Counted from the first letter of the stretch, positions 50,223 through 58,516 are shown. The stretch: 64,000 nt of DNA from Constantimarinum furrinae (GCF_014295415.1 NZ_CP052909.1:992001-1056000); one strand, 5' to 3'. Program-made: numbers and translations. Notes: generated by a model not told the origin, from the letters alone.

Positions 50223-51424
50223 GCTATTAGTTTTGCCCGTACGCGACTTGAGGCAATTTTGGAAGCAATGATTCCCAGTAAACTTATCGTTATAAAAACC
50301 ACGGCGATATTAACTATACTCAGCTTAACAGGATACGGCAAGGTTGAAGTGATCTTTACAAATTCGAATTGAAGTTGTAAAACAACGGCAATTACACCAA
50401 GAAATATTCCGAATAATCCTCCAAGAGTAGTCATTAGCGTTCCTTGAACAAAGAAGATACTTCGTATTTCCTTTAGAGTTGCACCAAGATTATAGAGTGT
50501 TTTTATATTCTTTCGCTTGTCGAGGATCATCATAATGATCGAACCAATAACATTGAAAAGCGCAATAATAAGCACCAGAGTGAAGATAAGATACACCGCA
50601 ATATTCTCAGTATTCAGCATTTTGTACAACGCATCATTTTGCTGAATACGATTCTTTATAAGGACATCTGTTGAAAAAGCCGCAATTAATTGTTCTCGTA
50701 TATTCTCTTCGGAAACATCCGGTGACAATTTGATTTCCAAAGACGAAATTGCGGTACTGTCTCTATTCAATAAAGCGCGAGCCATATCGATATCGGCAAA
50801 AACATACTTACTATTAATGTCCTCATTGACTTCGTAAAACCCTGAAACGACAACCCGATCTTTTGTAAATGCATTTTGAATATTGAGTTCGGTGATCTGA
50901 CCGGTCCCCGGATTGGGCACGTATATTTCAAGCAAATCGGTATAATCGCGAATTCCCAAAGACAATTTTACAGCCGTACCGGTACCTACTACTACTTCTC
51001 CTAGTCCGGGCTTAAACCACTCACTTAAAAAAAGAATACTGTCTACCGGGTTTACCTTTGAAAAATTTTCATCCACACCTTTTAAATATGCGATATGGTT
51101 TTTTCCTTTATACTGGAGAAACACTCGTTCTTCGATCACTTTGGAGTAAGCAGCGATTCCCTCGATTTGTTTTAGGTTTTTTTCTGAATTTAAATCGAAA
51201 CTTAAGGTTTTTCCGCTTGCCGGATAAACTTTTAGATCACTGTCAAATACATTGGTAAACTGAAGGCTGAAATCCTTCAGTCCTGAAAAACCTGAAAGTA
51301 CAATAAAAAGGGACATTGCGCCAACCACTACTCCCACTGCAGCAATTCCGGTAATTACATTTATTGCATTGTTACTGCTTTTAGAAAACAAGTAGCGCTT
51401 TGCAATATAAAATGGGAAGTTCAA
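50219..51424 (-). CDS. ABC transporter permease (LolC/LolE-FtsX family)
   Basis: Inner-membrane permease of the type that extracts lipoproteins for outer-membrane sorting; the partner ATPase is not adjacent. The 401-residue protein has the family layout: first membrane helix at about 22-48 (AINVITGIAAVGVVVGAMSLFIVLSGF), a periplasmic MacB-like domain (about 50-270), then three C-terminal membrane helices (about 275-300, 320-350, 365-390). The start is TTG at 51424, one base after the rbfA stop; no ATG fits the family N-terminus. Co-transcribed with rbfA. Confidence 0.88.
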   Translation of the reverse strand: MNFPFYIAKRYLFSKSSNNAINVITGIAAVGVVVGAMSLFIVLSGFSGLKDFSLQFTNVFDSDLKVYPASGKTLSFDLNSEKNLKQIEGIAAYSKVIEERVFLQYKGKNHIAYLKGVDENFSKVNPVDSILFLSEWFKPGLGEVVVGTGTAVKLSLGIRDYTDLLEIYVPNPGTGQITELNIQNAFTKDRVVVSGFYEVNEDINSKYVFADIDMARALLNRDSTAISSLEIKLSPDVSEENIREQLIAAFSTDVLIKNRIQQNDALYKMLNTENIAVYLIFTLVLIIALFNVIGSIIMMILDKRKNIKTLYNLGATLKEIRSIFFVQGTLMTTLGGLFGIFLGVIAVVLQLQFEFVKITSTLPYPVKLSIVNIAVVFITISLLGIIASKIASSRVRAKLIA

Positions 51425-51425
51425 A

Positions 51426-51821
51426 TTATATCTTTTTTCGTTTGGGCAACAGATCGGAATCCTTTATAGGGTCTTCCGTACCCTTTACTGCCTTTTCAAT
51501 TTTGTCTATATATTCAAGACTGTCGTCGTTGTAAAAGGAAAGGTCGGGCATCTTTCGCAACTGATGACGCGTAAGCTGAGCGATCTGATGTTTAATTTTA
51601 GGCTTGATGGCGTTTAATTCGGTTACGATCATATTGGCCTTGTCTGAAGGAAATACACTCACATGTACTTTTGCCAATGAAAGGTCTACACTTACGTTAA
51701 CTTTGGAAACCGAAATGATGATTCCGGTCTGTCCAGATTCTCTAAGCAGATTTTGAAGTTCTTTAGCAAGATCGTTTTGAAGAACTCCCGCAATTTTTTT
51801 CTGTCTGTTACTTTCTGTCAT
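51426..51821 (-). CDS. rbfA: 30S ribosome-binding factor A
   Basis: Assembly factor for the small ribosomal subunit, needed for late 16S processing and cold growth. The 131-residue protein has the KH-like fold pattern: RQKKIAGVLQNDLAKELQNLL at the N-terminus, then SVDLSLAKVHVSVFPSD and LTRHQLRKMPDLSFYNDDSLEYIDKIEK, the RbfA hallmark. The tail is basic. It is followed immediately by the LolE-type permease (TTG start). A -7 box lies at 51826-51833, very close to the start codon. Confidence 0.94.
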   Translation of the reverse strand: MTESNRQKKIAGVLQNDLAKELQNLLRESGQTGIIISVSKVNVSVDLSLAKVHVSVFPSDKANMIVTELNAIKPKIKHQIAQLTRHQLRKMPDLSFYNDDSLEYIDKIEKAVKGTEDPIKDSDLLPKRKKI

Positions 51822-51825
51822 ACTG

Positions 51826-51833
51826 CAAAAGTA
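51826..51833 (-). promoter_or_regulatory. -7 promoter box for rbfA
   Basis: TACTTTTG on the - strand (TAnnTTTG match) only 4 bases before the rbfA ATG. If used, the mRNA would be leaderless. Confidence 0.4.
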
Positions 51834-51879
51834 CTATAAATACCCTTTTGTTATTTTTGTATTTGATATATTTAACTTT

Positions 51880-52287
51880 ATGAACAGAATCGAACATATA
51901 GGAATAGCCGTTAGAGATATTGAGGAAGCAAATAAGGTGTATGCCGGATTATTGGGCTATGAACATTATAAGACCGAGGAGGTACCCTCGGAAGGAGTTT
52001 TGACATCTTTTTTTAGGTGCGGAGAAAGCAAGATAGAGCTTTTGAAAGCAACAAATGCCGAAAGTCCGATTGCGAGATTCATTGAGAAAAAAGGAGAGGG
52101 AATCCACCATGTCGCATTTTACGTAGATGATATATACAAAGAGGTTAAACGTCTGAAAAATGAAGGATTCCAGATTTTAAATGAGGAACCAAAAAAGGGA
52201 GCGGATAATAAACTAGTGGTGTTTTTACATCCAAGATCTGCTCATGGAGTGTTAATAGAACTATGCCAGGATATTACTAAAACATAG
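51880..52287 (+). CDS. mce: Methylmalonyl-CoA epimerase
   Basis: Interconverts (S)- and (R)-methylmalonyl-CoA in propionate and odd-chain metabolism. The 135-residue VOC-fold protein starts MNRIEHIGIAVRDIEEANKVY with a metal His in EHIGIAV (His6), then KIELLKATNAESPIARFIEKKGEGIHHVAF with further ligands. The C-terminal VFLHPRSAHGVLIELCQ carries the last Glu ligand. Length and motifs fit the epimerase rather than a general glyoxalase. The mutase genes are not in this window. Single gene, divergent from rbfA. Confidence 0.93.
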   Translation: MNRIEHIGIAVRDIEEANKVYAGLLGYEHYKTEEVPSEGVLTSFFRCGESKIELLKATNAESPIARFIEKKGEGIHHVAFYVDDIYKEVKRLKNEGFQILNEEPKKGADNKLVVFLHPRSAHGVLIELCQDITKT

Positions 52288-52315
52288 TGTTTTGGTAATA
52301 ATATTATTAATTCCT

Positions 52316-52345
52316 TTGCAAGATTTGTAAAGTGTTTTACATTTG
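52316..52345 (+). promoter_or_regulatory. tRNA-CAU promoter (TTG-N19-TACATTTG)
   Basis: TTG at 52316-52318, a 19-nt spacer and TACATTTG at 52338-52345: a complete Bacteroidota-type promoter 12 bases before the tRNA. Confidence 0.75.
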
Positions 52346-52357
52346 CAAACTGTTTTT

Positions 52358-52431
52358 GGTCCCATAGCTCAGCTGGTTAGAGCACCTGACTCATAATCAG
52401 GGGGTCCTTGGTTCGAGCCCAAGTGGGACCA
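52358..52431 (+). tRNA. tRNA with CAT anticodon (probably elongator Met; Ile2 not excluded)
   Basis: Acceptor GGTCCCA pairs with TGGGACC, and the D arm is GCTC...GAGC. The anticodon stem CCTGA/TCAGG carries loop CTCATAA (anticodon CAT). The T arm contains GGTTCGAGCCC and the discriminator is A. CCA is not encoded. It is not initiator tRNA, since the three G-C pairs of the initiator anticodon stem are absent. Distinguishing elongator Met from lysidine-modified Ile2 needs comparison with the other CAT tRNAs of the genome. Confidence 0.93.
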
Positions 52432-52643
52432 CAAAGCTTTTGATGATCGCACCTTACGCAGGATTCTAGCAGGTGCATTTTGGACGGGAATTTTACCGGT
52501 TTCAAGAGATAATGAAGTCCAAGCGGGATGACATTTTTTTGGTGAAAGTGTACAATTAATATGTAAAAACCAAGTTATTAACGATTCGATAATTTGATTT
52601 TTTCTTTGTTGTTTAAAAAAAATTATTACTTTAGACCCTTAAT

Positions 52644-52871
52644 ATGCGACCCCAAATCGTAACTATACTAGCCTTAGTACTAAGCTTTCTTAGCAGTACG
52701 ACTATGCTTGCACAGCCCTCGGGCAGTGATACAGGCCCGCCTCCTCCACCTCCAACTCCACCACCAGAACTGCCACTTGATAGTGGAATTTTTATTCTTA
52801 TAGCAGTTGGAATTATCTACGGATGTTACGTTTCAGCGAAAAGAATTCGAGCTAGTCGTAAATTTTCTTAA
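52644..52871 (+). CDS. PID-CTERM-like mini-protein
   Basis: The 75-residue product has a signal peptide (about 1-23, ending MLAQ) and a Pro-rich linker (GPPPPPPTPPPELP). The C-terminal tripartite signal is LPLDSGIFILIAVGIIYGCY followed by a basic stretch (SAKRIRASRK). This resembles the short Bacteroidota PID-CTERM sorting proteins (P-[IL]-D-x-G, hydrophobic helix with AGxxYG, basic tail). The mature region between the signals is almost only proline. Function of the class is unknown. Its 3' end overlaps ribE by 20 nt tail to tail. Confidence 0.65.
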   Translation: MRPQIVTILALVLSFLSSTTMLAQPSGSDTGPPPPPPTPPPELPLDSGIFILIAVGIIYGCYVSAKRIRASRKFS

Positions 52872-53442
52872 GTTTATTTAAGTATTTTCCTACAAGATCA
52901 AACTCCAGATTAACGATGGACCCAACATTGATTTTGTTAAAGTTTGTATGGGCATAGGTATATGGAATAATTGCCACACTAAATTCGTTCTTTTTTGAAT
53001 TTACAACAGTGAGACTTACCCCGTTAATGGTGATCGAGCCTTTTTCGATCGTAATGTTGTCCTGTGAATTGTCATACGAGAAACTAAAATACCAGCTTCC
53101 TCCGGCTTCTTCAATTTTAGTACAGATACCCGTCTGGTCTATATGGCCTTGCACCAAATGACCGTCCAAACGATCACCGAGTTTCATGGCGCGTTCAAGA
53201 TTAACGGCCTGTCCGACTTCCAGCTCACCAAGGTTCGTTTTTTTTAAGGTTTCCAAAATTGCGGTCACTTTATAAGATTTCTTCTTAACATCAACTACGG
53301 TGAGACATACACCATTGTGCGCTACACTTTGATCGATTTTAAGTTCGGAAGACAGGGGACTCTCTACTTCAAAATGAATGTTCTCTCCATCGGGAGTCTT
53401 GCTTTTAATTTTCCCGATCCCTTCAATAATTCCTGTAAACAT
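52852..53442 (-). CDS. ribE: Riboflavin synthase alpha subunit
   Basis: Converts two 6,7-dimethyl-8-ribityllumazines into riboflavin. The 196-residue protein has two lumazine-binding repeats: MFTGIIEGIGKI at the start with SVAHNGVCLTVV near 38-49, and GHIDQTGICTKI near 98 with SITINGVSLTVV near 135. Both carry the GVxLTVV motif. Length is typical. Divergent from pdxA across only 42 bp, too short for an FMN riboswitch. The - strand -7 box is at 53469-53476. Confidence 0.96.
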   Translation of the reverse strand: MFTGIIEGIGKIKSKTPDGENIHFEVESPLSSELKIDQSVAHNGVCLTVVDVKKKSYKVTAILETLKKTNLGELEVGQAVNLERAMKLGDRLDGHLVQGHIDQTGICTKIEEAGGSWYFSFSYDNSQDNITIEKGSITINGVSLTVVNSKKNEFSVAIIPYTYAHTNFNKINVGSIVNLEFDLVGKYLNKLKKIYD

Positions 53443-53455
53443 GACGGCAATTAGT

Positions 53456-53463
53456 TACATTTG
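53456..53463 (+). promoter_or_regulatory. -7 promoter box for pdxA
   Basis: TACATTTG (TAnnTTTG match), 21 bases before the pdxA ATG; its upstream element would fall within the ribE 5' end. Confidence 0.45.
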
Positions 53464-53468
53464 TAGTG

Positions 53469-53476
53469 CAAAAGTA
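53469..53476 (-). promoter_or_regulatory. -7 promoter box for ribE
   Basis: TACTTTTG on the - strand (TAnnTTTG match), 26 bases before the ribE start; its upstream element would fall in the pdxA start region. Confidence 0.4.
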
Positions 53477-53484
53477 ATAATTAT

Positions 53485-54561
53485 ATGACGGCAAGTACGA
53501 GCAAGCAGGATAAATTAATCGTAGGAATTTCTATTGGCGATCTCAATGGTATTGGAAGTGAAATTGTTTTAAAGACCTTTGAAGATTCCCGGATGCTTGA
53601 ATTTTGTACACCAGTGATTTTTGCTTCAGTAAAAACAATGTCATTCGTTAAAAAAGCACTCGAACTGGATATAAGTCTCCACGGAATTGATTCATTGGAC
53701 GCCTTGGTTCACAAAAAGGTGAATGTTTTAAATATTTGGAAAGACCTTGTAGAAATTGACTTCGGAAAGGAAGATAAAAAAGCCGGAGAGTATGCCATCC
53801 TTTCACTTAAGGCAGCGGTAGCCGCTTTAAAAAATGACAAAGTTGACGTTCTGGTAACCGCCCCCATTAACAAATCGAATATTCAGTCTGAAACATTCAA
53901 TTTTCCGGGGCACACAGACTATCTTGCAAAAGAACTGGAGGGGAACAGCCTTATGCTAATGATCTCCGACTCATTACGGGTAGGCTTACTCACAGACCAT
54001 GTTGCGGTAAAGGATATTTCAGAAACAATTACCCGCGAATTGATCGAGAAGAAGATAAACATCATTCACAAAACATTAATTCAGGATTTCGGAATACCTA
54101 AACCAAAAATAGCAGTACTAGGCATAAATCCACATAATGGAGACCATGGTGTTATTGGAACCGAAGATGACACCGTTTTGATTCCTACTCTGGACAATCT
54201 TCGAAAGAATGGAAAAATGGTTTTTGGTCCTTATGCAGCCGATAGCTTTTTTGGATCGGGGAATTATAAGAATTTCGACGTTGTTATCGCTGCCTATCAC
54301 GACCAGGGGTTAATTCCTTTTAAGACCATTACTTTTGGATCTGGTGTGAATTATACGGCCGGACTTAATAAAATAAGAACGTCACCGGACCACGGAACTG
54401 CGTACGACATGGCCGGAAAAAATGAGGCTAATTTCGACAGCTTTAAAGAAGCTGTTTTTAGTGCAATTTCCATTTACAAAACCCGAGAACAATACCTTGA
54501 AGCGGCAAAAGACCCCCTCACTAAAAATCGTAAAAAACCGGCGTTAAAAAAGAATCGATAA
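53485..54561 (+). CDS. pdxA: 4-hydroxythreonine-4-phosphate dehydrogenase
   Basis: NAD-dependent oxidation of 4-phosphohydroxy-L-threonine in DXP-dependent pyridoxal phosphate synthesis. The 358-residue protein shows ISIGDLNGIGSEIVLKTF (about 15-32), TAPINKSNIQ and FPGHTDYLA near 137-145, DHVAVKDIS near 172, NPHNGDHG near 215, AYHDQGLIPFKT near 270 and RTSPDHGTAYDMAG near 297. All metal and substrate residues are present. It has a short basic C-terminal extension (KNRKKPALKKNR). First gene of the + strand run to accC, but with its own promoter. Confidence 0.95.
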   Translation: MTASTSKQDKLIVGISIGDLNGIGSEIVLKTFEDSRMLEFCTPVIFASVKTMSFVKKALELDISLHGIDSLDALVHKKVNVLNIWKDLVEIDFGKEDKKAGEYAILSLKAAVAALKNDKVDVLVTAPINKSNIQSETFNFPGHTDYLAKELEGNSLMLMISDSLRVGLLTDHVAVKDISETITRELIEKKINIIHKTLIQDFGIPKPKIAVLGINPHNGDHGVIGTEDDTVLIPTLDNLRKNGKMVFGPYAADSFFGSGNYKNFDVVIAAYHDQGLIPFKTITFGSGVNYTAGLNKIRTSPDHGTAYDMAGKNEANFDSFKEAVFSAISIYKTREQYLEAAKDPLTKNRKKPALKKNR

Positions 54562-54587
54562 ATAAAGGGGCTATTAAAATAATTTTT

Positions 54588-54595
54588 TATCTTTG
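54588..54595 (+). promoter_or_regulatory. -7 promoter box for the DUF177-rpmF operon
   Basis: TATCTTTG (TAnnTTTG match) 44 bases before the DUF177 ATG, leaving a leader of about 35-40 nt. Confidence 0.5.
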
Positions 54596-54639
54596 CAGCC
54601 GCCTTAAAGCTAAGGTAGAAGTATTAAACAGGTGTGATA

Positions 54640-55182
54640 ATGAAGGAACTGAAAGAATTTACTATCCCGTTCGTGGGATTGAAATTGGGAGAGCATCGGT
54701 TTGACTTTAATATTGGAAAAGTGTTCTTTGAACATTTTGAGTATGAAGACTTCAACGATGTAAATATCGATCTTGATGTTCTGCTGACTAAAAAGACGAC
54801 TCTCTTGGAGTTTACGTTAAATTTTAATGGCTTTGTAAATGTTCAATGTGATATCACAAATGAACCCTACGACCAGAACATTGACGGGGAATTTCATTTT
54901 GTTGTAAAATTCGGCGAGACCTATAATGACGAGAATGAAGAATTGTTGATCCTTCCACACGGAAGTCATGAAGTTAATATTCAGCAATACGTATATGAAT
55001 CCATAGTGTTGGCGTTGCCAATACGGAGAATTCATCCCGATGTTGAAAATGGAACAATGAAATCTGAAATACTCGACAAACTCGAAGAATTAAAACCTAA
55101 GATAATTGACGATGCTCCCGAAGAAGGAGAGAAAACAGATCCCAGATGGGACGAATTAAAAAAACTATTAACGGATAAATAA
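54640..55182 (+). CDS. DUF177 (YceD-like) protein
   Basis: Family linked to 23S rRNA/50S biogenesis and found next to rpmF across bacteria. Start at ATG 54640 gives 180 residues; a GTG two codons upstream is the alternative. The DUF177 pattern is visible: LDVLLTKKTTLLEFTLNFNGFVNVQCDITNEPYD (about 46-79; the family Cys/His area is reduced to one Cys). An acidic middle and a DPRWDELKKLL C-terminus, typical of the family, follow. It lies 9 nt before rpmF, so they are co-transcribed. Confidence 0.9.
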   Translation: MKELKEFTIPFVGLKLGEHRFDFNIGKVFFEHFEYEDFNDVNIDLDVLLTKKTTLLEFTLNFNGFVNVQCDITNEPYDQNIDGEFHFVVKFGETYNDENEELLILPHGSHEVNIQQYVYESIVLALPIRRIHPDVENGTMKSEILDKLEELKPKIIDDAPEEGEKTDPRWDELKKLLTDK

Positions 55183-55191
55183 CATATAGTA

Positions 55192-55389
55192 ATGGCACAT
55201 CCTAAAAGAAAGATCTCCAGAACAAGAAGAGATAAAAGAAGAACACATTACAAAGCAACTACACCACAAATTGCAACCGATCCAACTACGGGTGAAGCAC
55301 ATTTGTATCACAGAGCACACTGGCATGAAGGGAAATTATATTACAGAGGCCAGGTTGTAATTGATGCTACTGAAGAAGTAGAGGCATAA
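55192..55389 (+). CDS. rpmF: 50S ribosomal protein L32
   Basis: Structural protein of the large subunit. The 65-residue protein has the family N-terminus [21 protein letters not shown] and the [19 protein letters not shown]-terminal part. It contains no cysteine, so it is the zinc-free form. Follows DUF177 after 9 nt; ended by a perfect terminator at 55407-55440. plsX, which often follows rpmF in other phyla, is absent here. Confidence 0.97.
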   Translation: MAHPKRKISRTRRDKRRTHYKATTPQIATDPTTGEAHLYHRAHWHEGKLYYRGQVVIDATEEVEA

Positions 55390-55406
55390 GCCAAAAAAAC
55401 ATATAG

Positions 55407-55440
55407 AAAAACTCTCACAAATTACTTGTGAGAGTTTTTT
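55407..55440 (+). terminator. Intrinsic terminator after rpmF
   Basis: A perfect 14-bp stem (AAAAACTCTCACAA with TTGTGAGAGTTTTT), loop ATTAC, and a T run. It separates rpmF from the fabH-accB-accC genes, which need their own promoter in the 55441-55561 gap or readthrough. Confidence 0.9.
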
Positions 55441-55561
55441 GTTGTTTATAACTTAAAATATCAAAAAGGGACTATAAAAAGGCTGTTTTTGATTAAAATT
55501 TAGTAATTTTCACTTCTTTTTAAAGGTTTTTGGACCTTTTTTGCGAATCTAATTCAAAAAT

Positions 55562-56557
55562 ATGAGTACAATCACAGCAGCAATCACAGCTGTAGGGGGC
55601 TATGTACCGGACTATGTTCTCACCAACCAGATACTGGAAACGATGGTGGACACTAATGACGAATGGATCACAACGCGTACTGGGATCAAAGAACGTAGAA
55701 TTTTAAAGGATAAAGACAAAGGGACTTCCTATTTGGCCATTCAGGCCGCCAAGGATCTTCTAAATAAGAGCAATACCGATCCCGAGGATATCGATATGGT
55801 GATCATGGCAACAGCCACACCCGATATGCCGGTGGCAGCAACAGGCGTTTACGTAGCAACACAAATTGGAGCCGTAAACGCTTTTTCATATGATCTGGTG
55901 GCCGCCTGCTCGAGTTTTTTATTCGGAATGTCCACGGCCGCGAGATACATCGAATCCGGAAAGTATAAAAAAGTATTATTGCTTGGAGCAGACAAGATGT
56001 CGTCAATTATAGATTATGAAGATCGGGCAACCTGTATTATATTTGGTGATGGAGGAGGCGCAGTGTTGTTCGAACCTAACACTGAAGGATATGGCGTTCG
56101 TGATGAAGTTCTAAAAACTGATGGCATAGGAAGACAGAGTTTAAAAATTGATGCAGGCGGATCGATACTTCCGGCTTCAGCAGAAACGGTTGCCAATAAA
56201 CAGCATTATGTTTTTCAGGATGGGAAAACTGTATTTAAATTTGCAGTTTCAAACATGGCCGATGTTAGTGAACAGATCATGAAGCGAAATAATCTAAGCG
56301 GAGAAGACATTGCTTTTCTCGTACCACATCAGGCAAATAAGAGAATTATTGATGCCACTGCCAAAAGAATGAACCTTCCTGAGGAAAAAGTGATGATCAA
56401 CATTCACAAATACGGAAATACAACCTCTGCGACACTGCCGTTGTGTCTGCGCGATTATGAGAAGCAACTTAAAAAAGGAGATAATCTTGTATTTGCCTCT
56501 TTTGGAGGTGGATTTACCTGGGGCGCCGTTTATGTAAAATGGGCGTATAATTCATAA
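55562..56557 (+). CDS. fabH: Beta-ketoacyl-ACP synthase III
   Basis: Starts fatty-acid synthesis by condensing an acyl-CoA with malonyl-ACP. The 331-residue thiolase-fold protein has the full triad: Cys116 in VAACSSFLFGM, His256 in PHQANKRI, Asn286 in HKYGNTTSA. GGGFTWG lies at the C-terminus. Length is normal. Branched-chain starter preference, common in Flavobacteriia, cannot be read from sequence. It precedes accB by 32 nt and with accC forms a fatty-acid initiation/elongation supply block. Confidence 0.96.
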   Translation: MSTITAAITAVGGYVPDYVLTNQILETMVDTNDEWITTRTGIKERRILKDKDKGTSYLAIQAAKDLLNKSNTDPEDIDMVIMATATPDMPVAATGVYVATQIGAVNAFSYDLVAACSSFLFGMSTAARYIESGKYKKVLLLGADKMSSIIDYEDRATCIIFGDGGGAVLFEPNTEGYGVRDEVLKTDGIGRQSLKIDAGGSILPASAETVANKQHYVFQDGKTVFKFAVSNMADVSEQIMKRNNLSGEDIAFLVPHQANKRIIDATAKRMNLPEEKVMINIHKYGNTTSATLPLCLRDYEKQLKKGDNLVFASFGGGFTWGAVYVKWAYNS

Positions 56558-56589
56558 AAATTAATAAAAAAGTACTAAACCAAAATACT

Positions 56590-57081
56590 ATGGAATTAAA
56601 GGATATTCAAAATTTAATAAAATTTGTGGCTAAATCTGGCGCAAGTGAGGTAAAATTAGAGACAGACGATATCAAGATCACAATTAGAACCGGTGATCCA
56701 GAAAGTAAAGGCGAAACAACCTATATTCAGCAAATTCCAACCATGGCCGCACCACAACAGCCTGTAGCTCCTCCGGTAGATACTGCAGCGGCACCCGTCG
56801 TTAAAGCCGCAGCTGCTGAAACTTCAGATGAAAACTCAAAATATATTACTATAAAATCGCCAATTATAGGTACTTTCTATAGAAAACCTGCACCCGATAA
56901 ACCTATGTTTGTTGAGGTGGGAAGTGATATTAAAACCGGCGATGTTCTTTGTGTGATCGAGGCAATGAAGCTATTCAACGAAATTGAAAGCGAAATTTCC
57001 GGTAAGATCGTAAAAATCCTGGTTGACGACGCTTCACCCGTAGAATTTGACCAACCGTTATTTCTCGTAGACCCATCGTAA
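56590..57081 (+). CDS. accB: Acetyl-CoA carboxylase biotin carboxyl carrier protein
   Basis: Carries biotin for acetyl-CoA carboxylase. The 163-residue protein has an N-terminal helix (MELKDIQNLIKFVAKSG), an Ala/Pro-rich linker (about 50-85) and a C-terminal biotinyl domain (about 88-163). The modified Lys127 is in the EAMKLFNEIE motif. PIIGTFYRKPAPDKP is the typical start of the domain. It lies between fabH and accC; the carboxyltransferase genes are not here. Confidence 0.96.
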   Translation: MELKDIQNLIKFVAKSGASEVKLETDDIKITIRTGDPESKGETTYIQQIPTMAAPQQPVAPPVDTAAAPVVKAAAAETSDENSKYITIKSPIIGTFYRKPAPDKPMFVEVGSDIKTGDVLCVIEAMKLFNEIESEISGKIVKILVDDASPVEFDQPLFLVDPS

Positions 57082-57160
57082 ATTGTCAAATCCCGGATCC
57101 CATTGATCAAAATCCTGTACCGTGGAATTTGATTGTTGAGATTTGAAATGTCATTCAACT

Positions 57161-58516
57161 ATGTTTAAAAAGATATTAATAGCTAATAGAGGAGAGATCG
57201 CACTGCGAATTATTCGCACTTGTCGTGAGATGGGAATAAAAACAGTGGCTGTATATTCTAAAGCCGATGAGGAAAGTTTGCATGTCCGATTCGCAGATGA
57301 AGCAGTTTGTATTGGCCCACCACCCAGTAGCGAAAGTTACCTAAAGATCTCAAATATTATTGCAGCTGCAGAAATTACCAATGCCGATGCTATTCACCCG
57401 GGATACGGCTTTTTGGCCGAAAATGCCCGCTTCTCGAAAATATGTGAAGAACACAATATTAAATTTATTGGTGCTTCCCCTGAAATGATCGAGCGAATGG
57501 GGGATAAGGCATCTGCTAAAGCAACCATGAAGGAAGCAGGGGTTCCATGCGTACCGGGAAGTGAAGGAGTGATTCCCGATTTCGAAACCTGTAAAAAACT
57601 TGCCAAGGAAACCGGTTATCCGGTAATGCTTAAAGCTAGCGCCGGGGGTGGAGGAAAAGGAATGCGCGCCGTTTGGAAGGAAGAAAACCTTGAAGATGCT
57701 TGGGAATCTGCCAGACAAGAGAGCAAAGCAGCGTTCGGAAATAATGATATGTATATGGAAAAACTCATTGAAGAGCCACGACATATCGAGATTCAAGTGG
57801 TAGGAGACAGTACCGGAAAGGCATGTCATTTAAGTGAAAGAGACTGCTCCATTCAGCGTCGTCATCAAAAATTGACTGAAGAGACACCGAGTCCGTTTAT
57901 GACTAAAAAATTACGGAACGATATGGGTCTCGCGGCAGTTAAAGCGGCTGAATTCATAAAATATGAAGGAGCCGGTACGGTAGAATTTTTGGTGGATAAA
58001 CACCGTAATTTCTATTTTATGGAGATGAACACCCGTATACAGGTGGAGCATCCTATTACAGAGCAGGTGATAGACTTCGATCTAATTCGTGAGCAGATCC
58101 TTGTAGCGGCCGGGGTACCCATTTCTGGGAAACATTACACCCCAAACCTTCATAGCATAGAATGCCGTATTAATGCCGAGGATCCCTACAATGATTTCAG
58201 ACCTTCACCCGGAAAGATCACCGTATTACATGCACCGGGAGGACACGGTGTACGGCTGGATACTCACGTATACGCAGGTTATACCATTCCGCCAAATTAC
58301 GACTCTATGATAGCCAAGCTTATCACCACCGCACAAACGCGTGATGAAGCGATCAATAAAATGAAGCGTGCGCTGGATGAGTTTGTCATTGAAGGTGTAA
58401 AAACCACCATACCATTTCACCGACAGTTGATGGATCATCCCGATTATGTGGCAGGGAACTACACCACAGCGTTTATGAATACGTGGAAAATGAACGAACC
58501 TGAAGAAGAAGAGTAG
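57161..58516 (+). CDS. accC: Acetyl-CoA carboxylase biotin carboxylase subunit
   Basis: ATP-dependent carboxylation of biotin on AccB, the first half-reaction of malonyl-CoA synthesis. From ATG 57161 it has 451 residues. The N-terminal [21 protein letters not shown] and the ATP-grasp Gly loop [13 protein letters not shown] (about 160-172) are followed by the HIEIQVVGD and [13 protein letters not shown] (about 286-298) active-site motifs. The TTG at 57143 is rejected because the ATG matches the family start. 79 nt after accB; a hairpin terminator follows at 58545-58592. Confidence 0.97.
   Translation: MFKKILIANRGEIALRIIRTCREMGIKTVAVYSKADEESLHVRFADEAVCIGPPPSSESYLKISNIIAAAEITNADAIHPGYGFLAENARFSKICEEHNIKFIGASPEMIERMGDKASAKATMKEAGVPCVPGSEGVIPDFETCKKLAKETGYPVMLKASAGGGGKGMRAVWKEENLEDAWESARQESKAAFGNNDMYMEKLIEEPRHIEIQVVGDSTGKACHLSERDCSIQRRHQKLTEETPSPFMTKKLRNDMGLAAVKAAEFIKYEGAGTVEFLVDKHRNFYFMEMNTRIQVEHPITEQVIDFDLIREQILVAAGVPISGKHYTPNLHSIECRINAEDPYNDFRPSPGKITVLHAPGGHGVRLDTHVYAGYTIPPNYDSMIAKLITTAQTRDEAINKMKRALDEFVIEGVKTTIPFHRQLMDHPDYVAGNYTTAFMNTWKMNEPEEEE

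Noticed and set aside
52436-52534. 33-codon open stretch after tRNA-CAU (could be a gene or integration remnant)
   Set aside because: No start codon, no family match, and a stretch this short is expected by chance; no direct repeat of the tRNA 3' end was seen to mark an integration site.
53443-53484. FMN riboswitch upstream of ribE
   Set aside because: The gap to pdxA is 42 bp, far too short for the aptamer.
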